DNA of 64,000 bases from Dehalococcoidia bacterium (GTDB lineage Bacteria; Chloroflexota; Dehalococcoidia; Tepidiformales; Tepidiformaceae): NCBI GenBank assembly GCA_020850615.1, contig JADZEI010000011.1, positions 115,552 to 179,551 on the forward strand. The letters are read 5' to 3'. The translations under genes and the position numbers were made by a program. The notes under the pieces are model-generated. The model worked only from the letters and a program-made list of their open reading frames with translations. It searched no databases and was not told the DNA's origin. Positions 43,851 through 52,415 of this stretch are shown one piece after another (the first letter of the stretch is position 1; each line of letters begins with the position of its first letter).

Positions 43851-44669
43851 GTCGGGCCGGAAAAGGTGCGCTTCGGAGGGGGCCGGAGCGAGGAGCAGCG
43901 AGGCCAACGCTCCCCATCGGCCGAGGCGAGCGACGGGGCGGGGTGCCGCCCGCACCGCGAAATGCGGCGCAGGTTACGCCGGTCGCCGCGGATCTACTGA
44001 TGGCCCGCGCTATCGGCGCCGACGCAGGTCAAGGCCAGGTTAGGAACACGACCGATTGGAACAGAATTGGAGCGCAACTGAATATCAGTTGGAATCATCG
44101 CTGTCCGATCTCGCAGCCTATCTCACGTCAACAGGCGAGGACCCTCGGCTCACCTTGCTCCTCAAATGGTCGTGGGTCACCGTCCCAGCCCCATCGTGGC
44201 GAGGTGCACCACGGCTCGGAAGACGACGAACCACGACTTCGGGCTCTACGGTGTCCCCAACCAGTGGGGTCATTGACCTCGAGGTACCTCAGTAGCAGGC
44301 CGGCATTCCCTTCCGCGCGAGTGGTGGCAAACCGGCTCGAACGCGGTCACCGTGCCTCAGCGGTTTCGCTCTCGTGGCGTTGGTATGGACACGGCCGTGC
44401 TTGCTGGCACTTGCCCTCGCGAGAGGCATCTCACGTGCGGGAAGTCAGGACATTGGTGGTTGACGTGGCAACGTCCCCTGGCCTAGATTCGGCCCGATGT
44501 ACCGTGCCGGCATCGCGATTTCCGATTTCGGGTTGCGGCGGCTCAGAGGGTTGCGGCCTCCGCCCTGAGACGCCCGGGCGCCGAGGTGAGGTGCGCCTGG
44601 GCCGGGTAGCGCCGTTCGAGCGGCGATCTCGCATGTGATCGCCGGCAGTTTCAGAGAGGCCTTTGTTTC
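43851..44669. other. Stretch without a supported gene
   Basis: About 820 bases between the RTX remnant and the lipoprotein. Open frames exist on both strands but none has family features or a good start. Probably non-coding or eroded. Confidence 0.4.
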
Positions 44670-45302
44670 ATGATTCGATATGGCATGCGCGTGCCCTTCG
44701 TGGCGTGCGCCCTTGTTGTGGTTGGTTCGATTGCTTTTGTCGCCTGTGGCGGCGGTGACGACGACGACGATACCGGCGGGCAGGCCGGCGGAGATGCCGC
44801 GACTCAGCCGGGCGAGAACGGCGGCAGCGGCAGCGATGCGGGAAGCGGCAGCAGCAGTAGCAGCGGGGCGAGCGACAGCGGCAGAAGCGACGGTGGGAGC
44901 TCCGGCGGCGCCGGCACCGCGTCGGTCGAAATCACCGGCGTGGAGCGCTTCACGTTCGATATCACGTGCAGCTTCGGCACGGGCATCATCGAAGGTCCCG
45001 GAACACGGGACGATGGCGAACCGGCCTACCTGAGAGGCGGCGTCGATGTGACTGACTCGGGCGAACCTCGCGAGGATGGCGAGGCCGTCGCCTTCGGCAT
45101 TAAGGTCGGCATCGCGCAGTTGGCCGGGCAGGCCGACTACGAGTGGACTGTCGGCGAAACGGCCGGTCGCCAGGACCCGGTCTCGAACGACGGCAAGACG
45201 GTCAGCGGGACGGCGGGCTTCGAATACCGCGATGACCGGGCCGAGCCGCGCTTCGCCTATGGCGAAGTGAAGGACGCGATCTTCGACATGAACTGCCCCT
45301 GA
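44670..45302 (+). CDS. Putative lipoprotein with acidic Gly/Ser linker
   Basis: 210 residues. Signal peptide ends in a lipobox (IAFVAC, Cys26), followed by an acidic Asp run and a Gly/Ser-rich linker (about residues 29-85), then a beta-type domain with TASVEITGVERFTFDITCS and a C-terminal DAIFDMNCP. The two Cys may pair. No family recognised. A degraded second copy follows at 45475. Confidence 0.7.
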   Translation: MIRYGMRVPFVACALVVVGSIAFVACGGGDDDDDTGGQAGGDAATQPGENGGSGSDAGSGSSSSSGASDSGRSDGGSSGGAGTASVEITGVERFTFDITCSFGTGIIEGPGTRDDGEPAYLRGGVDVTDSGEPREDGEAVAFGIKVGIAQLAGQADYEWTVGETAGRQDPVSNDGKTVSGTAGFEYRDDRAEPRFAYGEVKDAIFDMNCP

Positions 45303-45474
45303 CTCGCAGCCTCCATCGGGATGTGTCACGCGGCAGCCACAGGCCGCGGGCACGCCACGCCGCGGAGCGCGAAGGGCGGTGCTGGCGGAACCGGGTGCAA
45401 CGCCCGGCGGGCCATGCAGATCGAAAACGAGTGGGAACGCGCAGATTCTTCGTCCCAGGGGCCGACGAAGAACA

Positions 45475-45810
45475 GTGCCACCGATACTGGCACTCCTGCT
45501 GTTGCTCGTCGCGGGCTGTGGCAGTGACGAGAGCGCTCCCGGCGGAATCGGCCTTCGGGCCGGGAGCGGCGCGGCAACCGAAGCGGCCGGGGACGATCAA
45601 CGGGCCCAACCGAAGCTGCCGGGACCGATGGCGGCCCGACCCGGGCGAGTTCCGGCGACGAACGAGTTGGCCTGGGCACGGCGACGGTCGACATCCCCGG
45701 GGCCGAGGACTTCTCGTTCGATGTGAGCTGCCCAGGTCACGTACACACCCGCCGGCTATCTCTTCCTCCCGACGCGGCCCGAAGAGCGCCTCGCGGTCAG
45801 TGATTTCCGC
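45475..45810 (+). pseudogene. Frameshifted paralogue of the upstream lipoprotein
   Basis: A GTG at 45475 opens VPPILALLLLLVAGCGSDE, another lipobox signal (VAGC). The frame is then lost, and in another frame GTATVDIPGAEDFSFDVSCP corresponds to GTASVEITGVERFTFDITC of the gene just upstream. It is a tandem duplicate that has decayed by at least one frameshift in the linker. Confidence 0.6.
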
Positions 45811-45887
45811 TCGCTGCCCGGGACCGCGATGCAGGACCCGCCCAGCAGGCGGCGCAACGAGCACCGCGGCGGGAAGGGAGCGAACAC

Positions 45888-46100
45888 GTGACCACGCCCG
45901 CCCTCGAACTGCTCAACTGGCTGGCGCGGCTTCCGTTCCTCGCCGCGGATGACGTTGCTCTCCTGACCAGGTCACCTGCGCCTGACGTCGAAGTGGACCT
46001 GCGAGAGCTTCGACTCGGTCACGCCGTCGTCGCCAGAACTGGAGAGGTCGCGCCTTTACGTCCTGACCGACCCGATCCGGCGCCAGGCTGCGTCCGAGGC
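45888..46100 (+). pseudogene. Replication-relaxation-like protein fragment
   Basis: The ATG frame gives ALELLNWLARLPFLAADDVALL, which looks like the N-terminal winged helix of plasmid replication-relaxation proteins (Replic_Relax), an assignment from memory. After about 40 residues the frame shifts to SPELERSRLYVLTDPIRRQA, the next conserved part. The remainder is missing. Mobile-element debris. Confidence 0.45.
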
Positions 46101-46230
46101 CCGTGCTTCCAATCCGTCTCGGCCGCGTGATCTGGGTCCCGAAGCACGGGCTCGAGGCGTGGCTCGACCGCCAGGTAGATGGGCATCGGCCACCGGTCGG
46201 GCCGGCATCTCCGATCCGCTGGCCCTAACA
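46085..46230 (+). pseudogene. Excisionase-type HTH protein fragment
   Basis: The frame reads PVLPIRLGRVIWVPKHGLEA then WLDRQ, the C-terminal wing of excisionase/HTH_17 DNA-binding proteins (xxxxGRxIRVPKxALExWL). The N-terminal helix-turn-helix is gone. It lies between the replication-relaxation fragment and the integrase, in the order expected for an integrative element. Confidence 0.5.
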
Positions 46231-46318
46231 GCTACGAATAGGCATCCAGCAGGAGTCCGGTACCTGGTGCGAGCGCAGCCTCAACCGCGGCTTCTGCCTG
46301 CACGCGCGATCGACCACG

Positions 46319-47062
46319 ATGCGGAGACAATACCGCTGCTGCATAGCGGGTCAGGAGGAACCGGCGCGAGGTCATGTGCGCCGTCGCGGAAAGACGTGGG
46401 CCGTTGTCGTCAGCCTCGGCCGGGACGACGGCGGTCGGTACCGCTACCAGTGGTACCCGGGCTTCCGGACGGAGCGGGATGCTGAGGCAAAGCTGACCCA
46501 GCTGCTCCGAGAGCTGGACACGGGTGCCTACGTCAAACCCACCCGGGAGACGGTCGGCGCGTTCCTGAGCGGGTGGCTCCTCGATTACGCCAGGACCAAT
46601 GTCTCGCCGCGGACCTACGAAGGGTACGAGCACATCATCGTCCGCCACCTGGTCCCCGCGTTAGGCGCTCTGCCGCCTTCTGCCGCGCTCATGCTGCGCG
46701 AGCATCGCGAGAGCGAGAAGCGCCGGCGCGAGCTCGTGGATGGCTCGACCGTCTACGACCAGCAGCTGGTCTTCGCGCGAATCGACGGCTCGCCGATCCC
46801 GCCCGACAGCTTCTCCCAGGCGTGGCGCAGACTCGCCCGGCGGAACGGGTTTCATGGTGTGCGGCTGGATGACGCGCGTCACACCCACGCTACGCTGCTG
46901 CTCAAGCAGGACGTGCATCCCAAGATCGTGCAGGAGCGCCTCGGGCACTCGACCATCGCGACGACATTGGACATCTACTCGCACGTGGTTCCGGGGCTCC
47001 AGGATGCCGCGGCACAGGCGTTCGACACGGTCCTCAAGGGTTCGCCGTCGCAAGTATTCTGA
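46319..47062 (+). pseudogene. Tyrosine integrase with internal deletion
   Basis: 247 residues against a usual ~380. The N-terminal arm-binding and SAM-like domains are present (VRRRGKTWAVVVSLGRDDGG, then VGAFLSGWLLDYARTNVSPR). At about HLVPALGALPPS it jumps to the end of the catalytic domain, losing the box I Arg region. Box II remains: ARHTHATLLLKQDVHPKIV, then ERLGHSTIATTLDIYSHVVP with the catalytic Tyr. It has no first catalytic Arg and should not recombine. Adjacent to an att-like tRNA fragment. Confidence 0.75.
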
Positions 47063-47065
47063 CGG

Positions 47066-47086
47066 CCCATTTGCGAATCATTTGCA
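47066..47086. repeat. Arm-type repeat, left of att core
   Basis: A 21-base motif with two ATTTGC units, matching 17 of 21 bases of the motif at 47306-47326. A perfect palindrome CATTTGCAAATG (47079-47090) overlaps it. Likely an integrase arm-binding site. Confidence 0.5.
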
Positions 47087-47091
47087 AATGC

Positions 47092-47120
47092 GAAGGCCCC
47101 TCAACAATTGAGGGGCCTTC
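47092..47120 (+). terminator. Terminator of the integrase gene
   Basis: A 13-bp perfect stem (GAAGGCCCCTCAA / TTGAGGGGCCTTC) with a CAA loop, 30 bases after the integrase stop. Confidence 0.8.
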
Positions 47121-47145
47121 TCTGGGGTTTCCAGATTCATTTTGT

Positions 47146-47190
47146 TGGTAGCGGGGGAGGGATTCGAACCCCCGACCTTCGGGTTATGAG
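47146..47190 (-). other. tRNA-Met 3' fragment, attachment-site core
   Basis: The minus strand reads CTCATAACCCGAAGGTCGG and continues through the T-loop (GTTCGAATC) to an acceptor strand CCCCGCTACCA. This is the 3' half of a CAU-anticodon tRNA. The 5' half (D arm and anticodon 5' strand) is missing: upstream bases do not pair. It is the displaced 3' end left by integration into a tRNA-Met gene. Confidence 0.75.
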
Positions 47191-47882
47191 GGCGAGTAAG
47201 TGCGTCCGGCGACGTCACATTTCGTCGCTTTATGTCTTCTCATGAATCTGCGGGCGTCGCCCCTGGTAGCGCCAGTCTTCCGTGATCCCACGGCGTCCAG
47301 CGCCGCCCATTTGCAGTCCATTTGCAGCTCTCGCCACCCTCGAGGGCTGGACATGTCGTGGTATCGGCTCCTCGCTACAAGTGCTCGCTCACCGGACGTC
47401 GTGCTGAAGGAGGCGTTACCACACCGCCGGAATACCTTAACTTGCGACCATAATTCCAGCGATTTGGTGAAGATCGTAACCGTCCAAACAGTCTCATAGG
47501 ACGCACGTCGACGGCCGCACCGGCATAACGGGGCGTGATGTTCAAGCGATCCGCCGGCGTTCACCAAGGCCCATGCGGTCGGTCCACGCGGAGTCCCCGT
47601 CAGTTCGCCGACTCCCCAATCCATCGAACAGAGCCACTGGGACGAGAGGGACGCAACATGATGCCTTGGGACAGCCGTCCCGCCCTATCCAGCAGCGTCA
47701 GGCTGACTGATGCAAGCCTCGTAGTCGTCGAGCTCGGGCCCGAAGGAGGCGCGAGACCACATGCCTCGGACTGCACTTGGGGACGAACACGTAGAACCCG
47801 ATAAACCGGCTGCGACGGAAGCAACCCTACGGTCACCCCGGGGTCGTCCGCTCCTTTCGCGCGTTCACGGAGTGCGGGGCGG
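47191..47882. other. Stretch without a supported gene
   Basis: About 690 bases at lower GC between the att core and the AbiEii relic. Apart from the arm repeat at 47306-47326, I see no coding signal; a plus-strand frame at 47535-47804 has no family features. Confidence 0.4.
47306..47326. repeat. Arm-type repeat, right of att core
   Basis: The second copy of the 21-base double-ATTTGC motif, on the other side of the tRNA fragment and in the same orientation as the copy at 47066. Differences are confined to the four bases between the ATTTGC units. Confidence 0.5.
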
Positions 47883-48785
47883 CTAATGGCTGTCGGACCA
47901 GCGCCATCTGGCGGGATCCCATTCCAGCGTCCGCTGATCACTGTGCCGGAGGAGCGGCCCCCAAAAGCCTTCGAGTGCGGCGAAGGCCGAGCTCAAACCA
48001 CCGAACCGACTCCCGTAGTCGCGGACGAACCCAGCCCACGGCGCTGCCCACGACTGCGGCGGCATGGCCAACGTCGGCGGCCAAAGCGTGTCACGAAGGC
48101 CGAACGTTTGAACGCACACATCCGCCAATTCCCCCAGCGGCGGGACCCTGAGCTCTTCGGCAATGAGGAGCATGTCATAGAGGTCCTTAGGCCGCGAGTT
48201 CTCGCGCGAACCGTAGTCCCTGGTGTAGGCGTGGAGCTTCTCGGCAAGTTGTTGGGGAACCGGTATGGCCGGGACGACGACCGCGGGAAGGTCGGCGAAG
48301 TCGAAGAGATTCCGAAGCTCCACCTGCTCCACCGGTCTCACATCGCCAGGTTGCACGTTCACGTCGAATCGAATTGTCTCAAACTGCCGGCCGCCAAGCC
48401 GGCTCTCGACCGGAAAGCGGATCCCACCCTCGGCTCCCTCACCCTGGATCGGGCTCCCGCGGCCAATCGCGAACTCGAAGTAGTCGTCGAGGTCAGCTGC
48501 AGCGGCCTGCTCGACCATCGCCCGAAGGCGAACTGCATCCTCTCGTCAGGATGCATCGATGTCGATCGTCGCGCGGGCGCGGGAGCTGACTCGGGCGATC
48601 ATGGCCATGCCGCCCTTGAGTGCCCAGCTACCTTCTGGCGCCGTTGCGGCGATTCGTGCCAGCAACCGCTGAAAGGCCGCCTCCTTCCGGAGTCGATCGA
48701 GCGGCAGCGAAGTGTCCCTTGCTCGTGCTTTCAGGCGATCCTCAAGTGCCTGTCGCAACGATTCCGGACGACTATAGCGAGCCAC
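47883..48785 (-). pseudogene. AbiEii-type toxin gene interrupted by one TGA
   Basis: Minus-strand frame of about 300 codons with an in-frame TGA at 48546-48548. Before the stop: LRQALEDRLKARA, then GSWALKGGMAMIARV and RARATIDIDAS (GGxAxxxR and RxTxDID of the nucleotidyltransferase fold). After it the same frame continues as REDAVRLRAM and runs to PQQLAEKLHAYTRDYGSREN and RPKDLYDMLLI, the conserved C-terminal core. The full length is normal, so one base change killed it, or the stop is read through. A GTG at 48785 overlaps the antitoxin end. Confidence 0.75.
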
Positions 48786-49380
48786 CTTGCGATGGTACCG
48801 CGCGCTTCGCTTTGGGGAGGCCCAGGACGTTCCGCACATGGTCGCGGTCAGGATGCTTGTCGACGGCCTCCAACATCCGCGCGCGGGTCGTCAGCCCGCG
48901 GTCGGTTGCCTCGCGAGTCGCATCAAGGGCCAACGATGGATCGCCAGTCGAGGCCACATCACAAAGCGTCCGTTCGACCTTTGTGACTGGTACGTCATCG
49001 CGAATCGTGATCTCCGCCGACGACAACGACGCCCTGTGCACAACGACGCCAGGATGCTTCCCGCGGAAGGCACCGGGCACAGTGATGTGGATGACCGCCG
49101 GCATCGCCGACCCTAGCCCGTAGACAGCAAGCGCGCTGTCGTGGCTAACCGCAGCGCTCGGGCCAGCCCAGAGAGCGGTCGCGATCAGGTCTCCGAATCT
49201 GTGCACAGGGAAGCGGTGGAGCCGATAGATGCCGTACGCCACGCGCTCGAGATCCCCTCGTGCAGCATAGTGGCTGAGCAGGCGGCGAGAGACTGCTGCT
49301 TCAACCGCTTGGGCAGTGGTGAGGTAGCCACCCTGGGGTTCCGCTATTCGGTAGAGCGCGTCGATACCCTTGGTCAGCAT
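48772..49380 (-). CDS. AbiEi family antitoxin
   Basis: 202 residues. The N-terminal winged helix is ALYRIAEPQGGYLTTAQAVE, then ERVAYGIYRLHRFP, followed by SHDSALAVYGLGSAMPAVIH and VPVTKVERTLCDVAS, all AbiEi antitoxin blocks. Neutralises and represses an AbiEii toxin in type IV toxin-antitoxin systems. ATG 49380 is chosen because an operator sits immediately upstream; a start at 49416 would put the operator inside the gene. It overlaps the toxin gene start by 14 bases. Confidence 0.8.
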   Translation of the reverse strand: MLTKGIDALYRIAEPQGGYLTTAQAVEAAVSRRLLSHYAARGDLERVAYGIYRLHRFPVHRFGDLIATALWAGPSAAVSHDSALAVYGLGSAMPAVIHITVPGAFRGKHPGVVVHRASLSSAEITIRDDVPVTKVERTLCDVASTGDPSLALDATREATDRGLTTRARMLEAVDKHPDRDHVRNVLGLPKAKRAVPSQGGSL

Positions 49381-49381
49381 G

Positions 49382-49404
49382 AATGTTACATTACATGTAA
49401 CATT
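49382..49404. promoter_or_regulatory. Operator of the AbiE locus
   Basis: AATGTTACAT-TAC-ATGTAACATT is a perfect 10-bp inverted repeat with a 3-base spacer, two bases upstream of the AbiEi ATG. AbiEi proteins bind inverted repeats at their own promoter. The site is so close to the start that the message may be leaderless. Confidence 0.75.
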
Positions 49405-49594
49405 GAAGGGCGGCAAGGCACGCCCGAAACGTCTGGATACCTACTCGCGCGTCCTGCCGAGCCTCCAGGACGGGCTGCGACCGCAATTGAGCATGTCCTT
49501 CGACAGCGAACTGGCGTCGGTTTAGCGGGTTCACTCGGAGCGGCTCGGTCCCGCTTAACCCAAACTCGCGGCTTCCACTGGTTGCGTGTCGCCT

Positions 49595-50758
49595 CTAAGC
49601 TGAACCGGGCTCCTCGCCGGTGCGAGCTGAGTACTCGGCGTCGCCCTGCAGGACATCATCCGCCAACCATCGATGGAACTCCTCCTCCAGGATCCTGTGG
49701 CGTGTCTCCACGGCAGGCTTCTCGACCGACGCCTGCGTCAAATGCCGCTGGAAATCCCCCAAGTACGCGTACTCGGAATCGCGCTCCAGCTCACGGATCC
49801 GCTTTCCTTGCCAAGCGAGACGTCCTAGGAACACCTTCAGAAACGCCCAGAATCTCTCGACATCCCACACGCCCGGTTGCCCACGCAAACGCCATGCCAG
49901 CAGGACGACGCTTACGCTAATTGCACGATTCCGCAGGCGGTTACCCATTGTCTCAGCACCGGGCGCCAAATCGCTCAGCACGCCCTCGATCTCTACAATC
50001 GCTGGATGCGTGTCCGCAACGTCGGCCTGCGCCTTGAAGAATCTCTGCAAATCGACATGCCGCGCCCTCGTGAACGATCCCTCCTCGCGTACCGCAAATG
50101 CCTGAAGCAGGACCTGAGCAGACGTCACCTCTTTGGTGTACCGACGTGTGGGGATCTGCACGTGTTCGAAGAAGCCGTGTTTGCCAATTCTTTCGAACAC
50201 GATGTCCCGCATGCTGCCGACCATCGCATGAAGCTTTTCGCCAGCATTGATGAGCACTCCCAAGTTCAGGCGCAGAAACTGCAAATTGAACTCCTCGGGA
50301 TTCTCAATCTCGGACAATGCCACGGTCGTGATCTGGTACTCATTCAACGTTGCCACAGCTTGGGATGCGAGCTGCCTGAGATCATTCTCTGACCCGGCTA
50401 GACCGAGCAGCTCAGCGTACGTCCTGCCATTGAGCTCCGTAAACGGATTATCGCGGTCGTCGGAGATCTCGTTGTCAAGGCGAATCTCGAAACCGTTATG
50501 TTCATCACTCGGATTGTCCCCCAAGAACGACGCGATCGCATTGAGGCGCTGCCGGCCGTCGATGCACTCGCGAACGTCGTCATCACGCTGATAGAAGTAG
50601 ACCGACGCGATATCGAATGTCCGGAGGACCGAGTCTATTAAGCGCTGTTTCTGATCACGTGACCATAGGTTTGGCTCACGTTGATACTCCGGAAACTCAA
50701 TGTCGAGGAATGACCTAGAGAGATCTTTGATGGTTAAGACGCCGGGTGTGCGTTTCAT
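49595..50758 (-). CDS. DUF262 domain protein (GmrSD/ParB-like nuclease)
   Basis: 387 residues. DUF262 blocks are FPEYQREPNLW (about residues 22-32) and CIDGRQRLNAI (65-75); the second is the DGxQR motif of the ParB/Srx-like DNase and NTPase fold. The C-terminal half is helical (about 200 residues) with no known domain. DUF262 occurs in GmrSD, SspE and BrxU defence proteins that cut modified DNA. It follows the SIR2 gene by 17 bases, so it is likely the second subunit. Confidence 0.85.
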   Translation of the reverse strand: MKRTPGVLTIKDLSRSFLDIEFPEYQREPNLWSRDQKQRLIDSVLRTFDIASVYFYQRDDDVRECIDGRQRLNAIASFLGDNPSDEHNGFEIRLDNEISDDRDNPFTELNGRTYAELLGLAGSENDLRQLASQAVATLNEYQITTVALSEIENPEEFNLQFLRLNLGVLINAGEKLHAMVGSMRDIVFERIGKHGFFEHVQIPTRRYTKEVTSAQVLLQAFAVREEGSFTRARHVDLQRFFKAQADVADTHPAIVEIEGVLSDLAPGAETMGNRLRNRAISVSVVLLAWRLRGQPGVWDVERFWAFLKVFLGRLAWQGKRIRELERDSEYAYLGDFQRHLTQASVEKPAVETRHRILEEEFHRWLADDVLQGDAEYSARTGEEPGSA

Positions 50759-50775
50759 AGTTGGCTCCCTTTCTG

Positions 50776-51924
50776 TCAGACTTCCGCGTCCATGAAGTCT
50801 TGGAATATCCCCGAGGCCGTCGCGACAGTGGCGTTCTGCCTGAGTAGCACTTCTCCCTTCTGGCGAAGCCAGTAGGCGAACGGATTCCTCATTCTGGCGT
50901 CGATGGCCAGGTCAGCATCTGCGCGCTTCATATCAGTGAGTGACGAATATTCGTCTCGCGAGATGGCCAACGCTTCGCTGATGACCTCATCGCCGATGTC
51001 AGGTATGTCGATTAGAGAATGTACACCGAGATAGGGAAACATGCGGGCGATGCTAGAGGCCGTACCGAGACTAGCAATAATCTCTACTATGTATGGCATT
51101 GCAGAGGAGTGAAGATGTTGTGTCGTGAAGATCAAAGAAATCAGATCCCAGTCGTTGGGGCCCAAGTTGCATCCGATGACTCGGAGGATGTCGCAGTCCA
51201 GCAATTCTCGGGCGCGTCCCCAAATCACATTGAACGGGTATTCGTTCTTAGGTTTGCGAATGCCCGGTGGGATCCAGAAGCCTCCGTCGTGGTCAAGCGC
51301 TGCTGTGATGGGCCAGTCGCGAACCCAACCAAACGATCCATGGAGCTTCAATACTGGTATGGATGGATTCGTAGGTTGAGCCAGCGTATGAATGCTCACG
51401 CCATAGTCTACCGCTTTACTATGGCGATCAGTAATGGCGTGTTCGAGAAAGACGTCGTAGTTGAGTGTCAGAAAACCACTCAGATGTTCGTTGAGCCCCG
51501 GGATTTCGTGCATGTCGATAAGAGCCGCGTAAAGCGCCGAGTGGTGTGGCGAGAGTTCGTTTCGGGCGGCATCCAGTTGCTCCCGGAGGACGGTGGAAAA
51601 AGTGTGGCGGAGCGCGTCCGCAAAGGCGCGATAGGATTGTGATGGCGACTCGTCCAGGAAGGTGAGGAGATGCTCGACGTCAGTGGATTCGTCTAGCACA
51701 TCGTTGACCAGACGTGCTACGCCGGGCATCCTCTCCGTCTGGTCAAGGTCCGCGCGAATGCGTGTGGAGATCGGCTCCTGGAGACCCGCCATCACGAGGC
51801 TCCTCTTGCTTCCACGGTGGCTCACGCAGCCTTGGGTAGCGCCCGCTCCCAAGAGATACACGACCCGCTTGGGTCGCGCGCCTTCTTCGAGGGCATCCAG
51901 GAACTGGGACTGCTCAGTGGTCAT
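50776..51924 (-). CDS. SIR2 family protein
   Basis: 382 residues from ATG 51924 (an ATG at 51966 would add 14). The NAD-binding glycine motif is VVYLLGAGATQGC (about 21-33). FLTLNYDVFLEHA carries the conserved Asn155 and Asp157, and VLKLHGSFGW carries the catalytic His195; later VIGCNLGPNDWDLI is the C-terminal SIR2 block. SIR2 effectors in phage defence hydrolyse NAD+ and stop growth. Start region MTTEQSQFLDALEEG looks like a short helical cap. Confidence 0.88.
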   Translation of the reverse strand: MTTEQSQFLDALEEGARPKRVVYLLGAGATQGCVSHRGSKRSLVMAGLQEPISTRIRADLDQTERMPGVARLVNDVLDESTDVEHLLTFLDESPSQSYRAFADALRHTFSTVLREQLDAARNELSPHHSALYAALIDMHEIPGLNEHLSGFLTLNYDVFLEHAITDRHSKAVDYGVSIHTLAQPTNPSIPVLKLHGSFGWVRDWPITAALDHDGGFWIPPGIRKPKNEYPFNVIWGRARELLDCDILRVIGCNLGPNDWDLISLIFTTQHLHSSAMPYIVEIIASLGTASSIARMFPYLGVHSLIDIPDIGDEVISEALAISRDEYSSLTDMKRADADLAIDARMRNPFAYWLRQKGEVLLRQNATVATASGIFQDFMDAEV

Positions 51925-51966
51925 TGATTCGTGGTCTCCGCGAGGACGCTGTCCTGGATAGCTCAT

Positions 51967-52415
51967 CTGAAGACGAGGAGAGATCAGTATTTTGCCCGCT
52001 CACGACGTGAGCGCGAGCGCGGCTGGTCATGCTCGCCAGGGAGCGGCTGACCGCAAAGCCACGTCAGTGGACCAGGCGAGCGGCCCCCAGGCCCCGAGAC
52101 TGTCTGCTACGAGGGACTGAAGGTCGATCCTAGTGGAAAGAGTCGTTGCACCACCAGGGCAATCGTGCCGTCGGGGTTGACCGTCGTTTGAATCGCATCC
52201 GAAGGCTGGTGCGAATCCGGTGTTACCTGCCCCCCTCAGGCTCAACCCCGGCTCCTCGACGTCATGCCAGCTGGTAGTCGCGCGCCGCATAGGGCCATGT
52301 CCAGCGTAGTGTCCTGATTCCGTTCGGGTTGGGGAAGTAGTCCGCGAGCCGGGGGGAAATCCCGGCGGCATCTGAAGCTTCGTGTCGTGCTTCACCTTGG
52401 CTGCAAGACGGAACC
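51967..52415. other. Intergenic stretch between defence units
   Basis: About 450 bases. A short inverted repeat (CGCTCAC-GAC-GTGAGCG, 51997-52013) lies just upstream of the SIR2 gene and may be its operator or a terminator. No gene is seen. Confidence 0.45.

Noticed and set aside
47146..47190. A complete tRNA-Met gene
   Set aside because: Only the anticodon loop, T arm, acceptor 3' strand and CCA are present; the expected 5' half is not upstream.
47535..47804. Plus-strand open frame of 89 codons
   Set aside because: No start context and no protein-like pattern.
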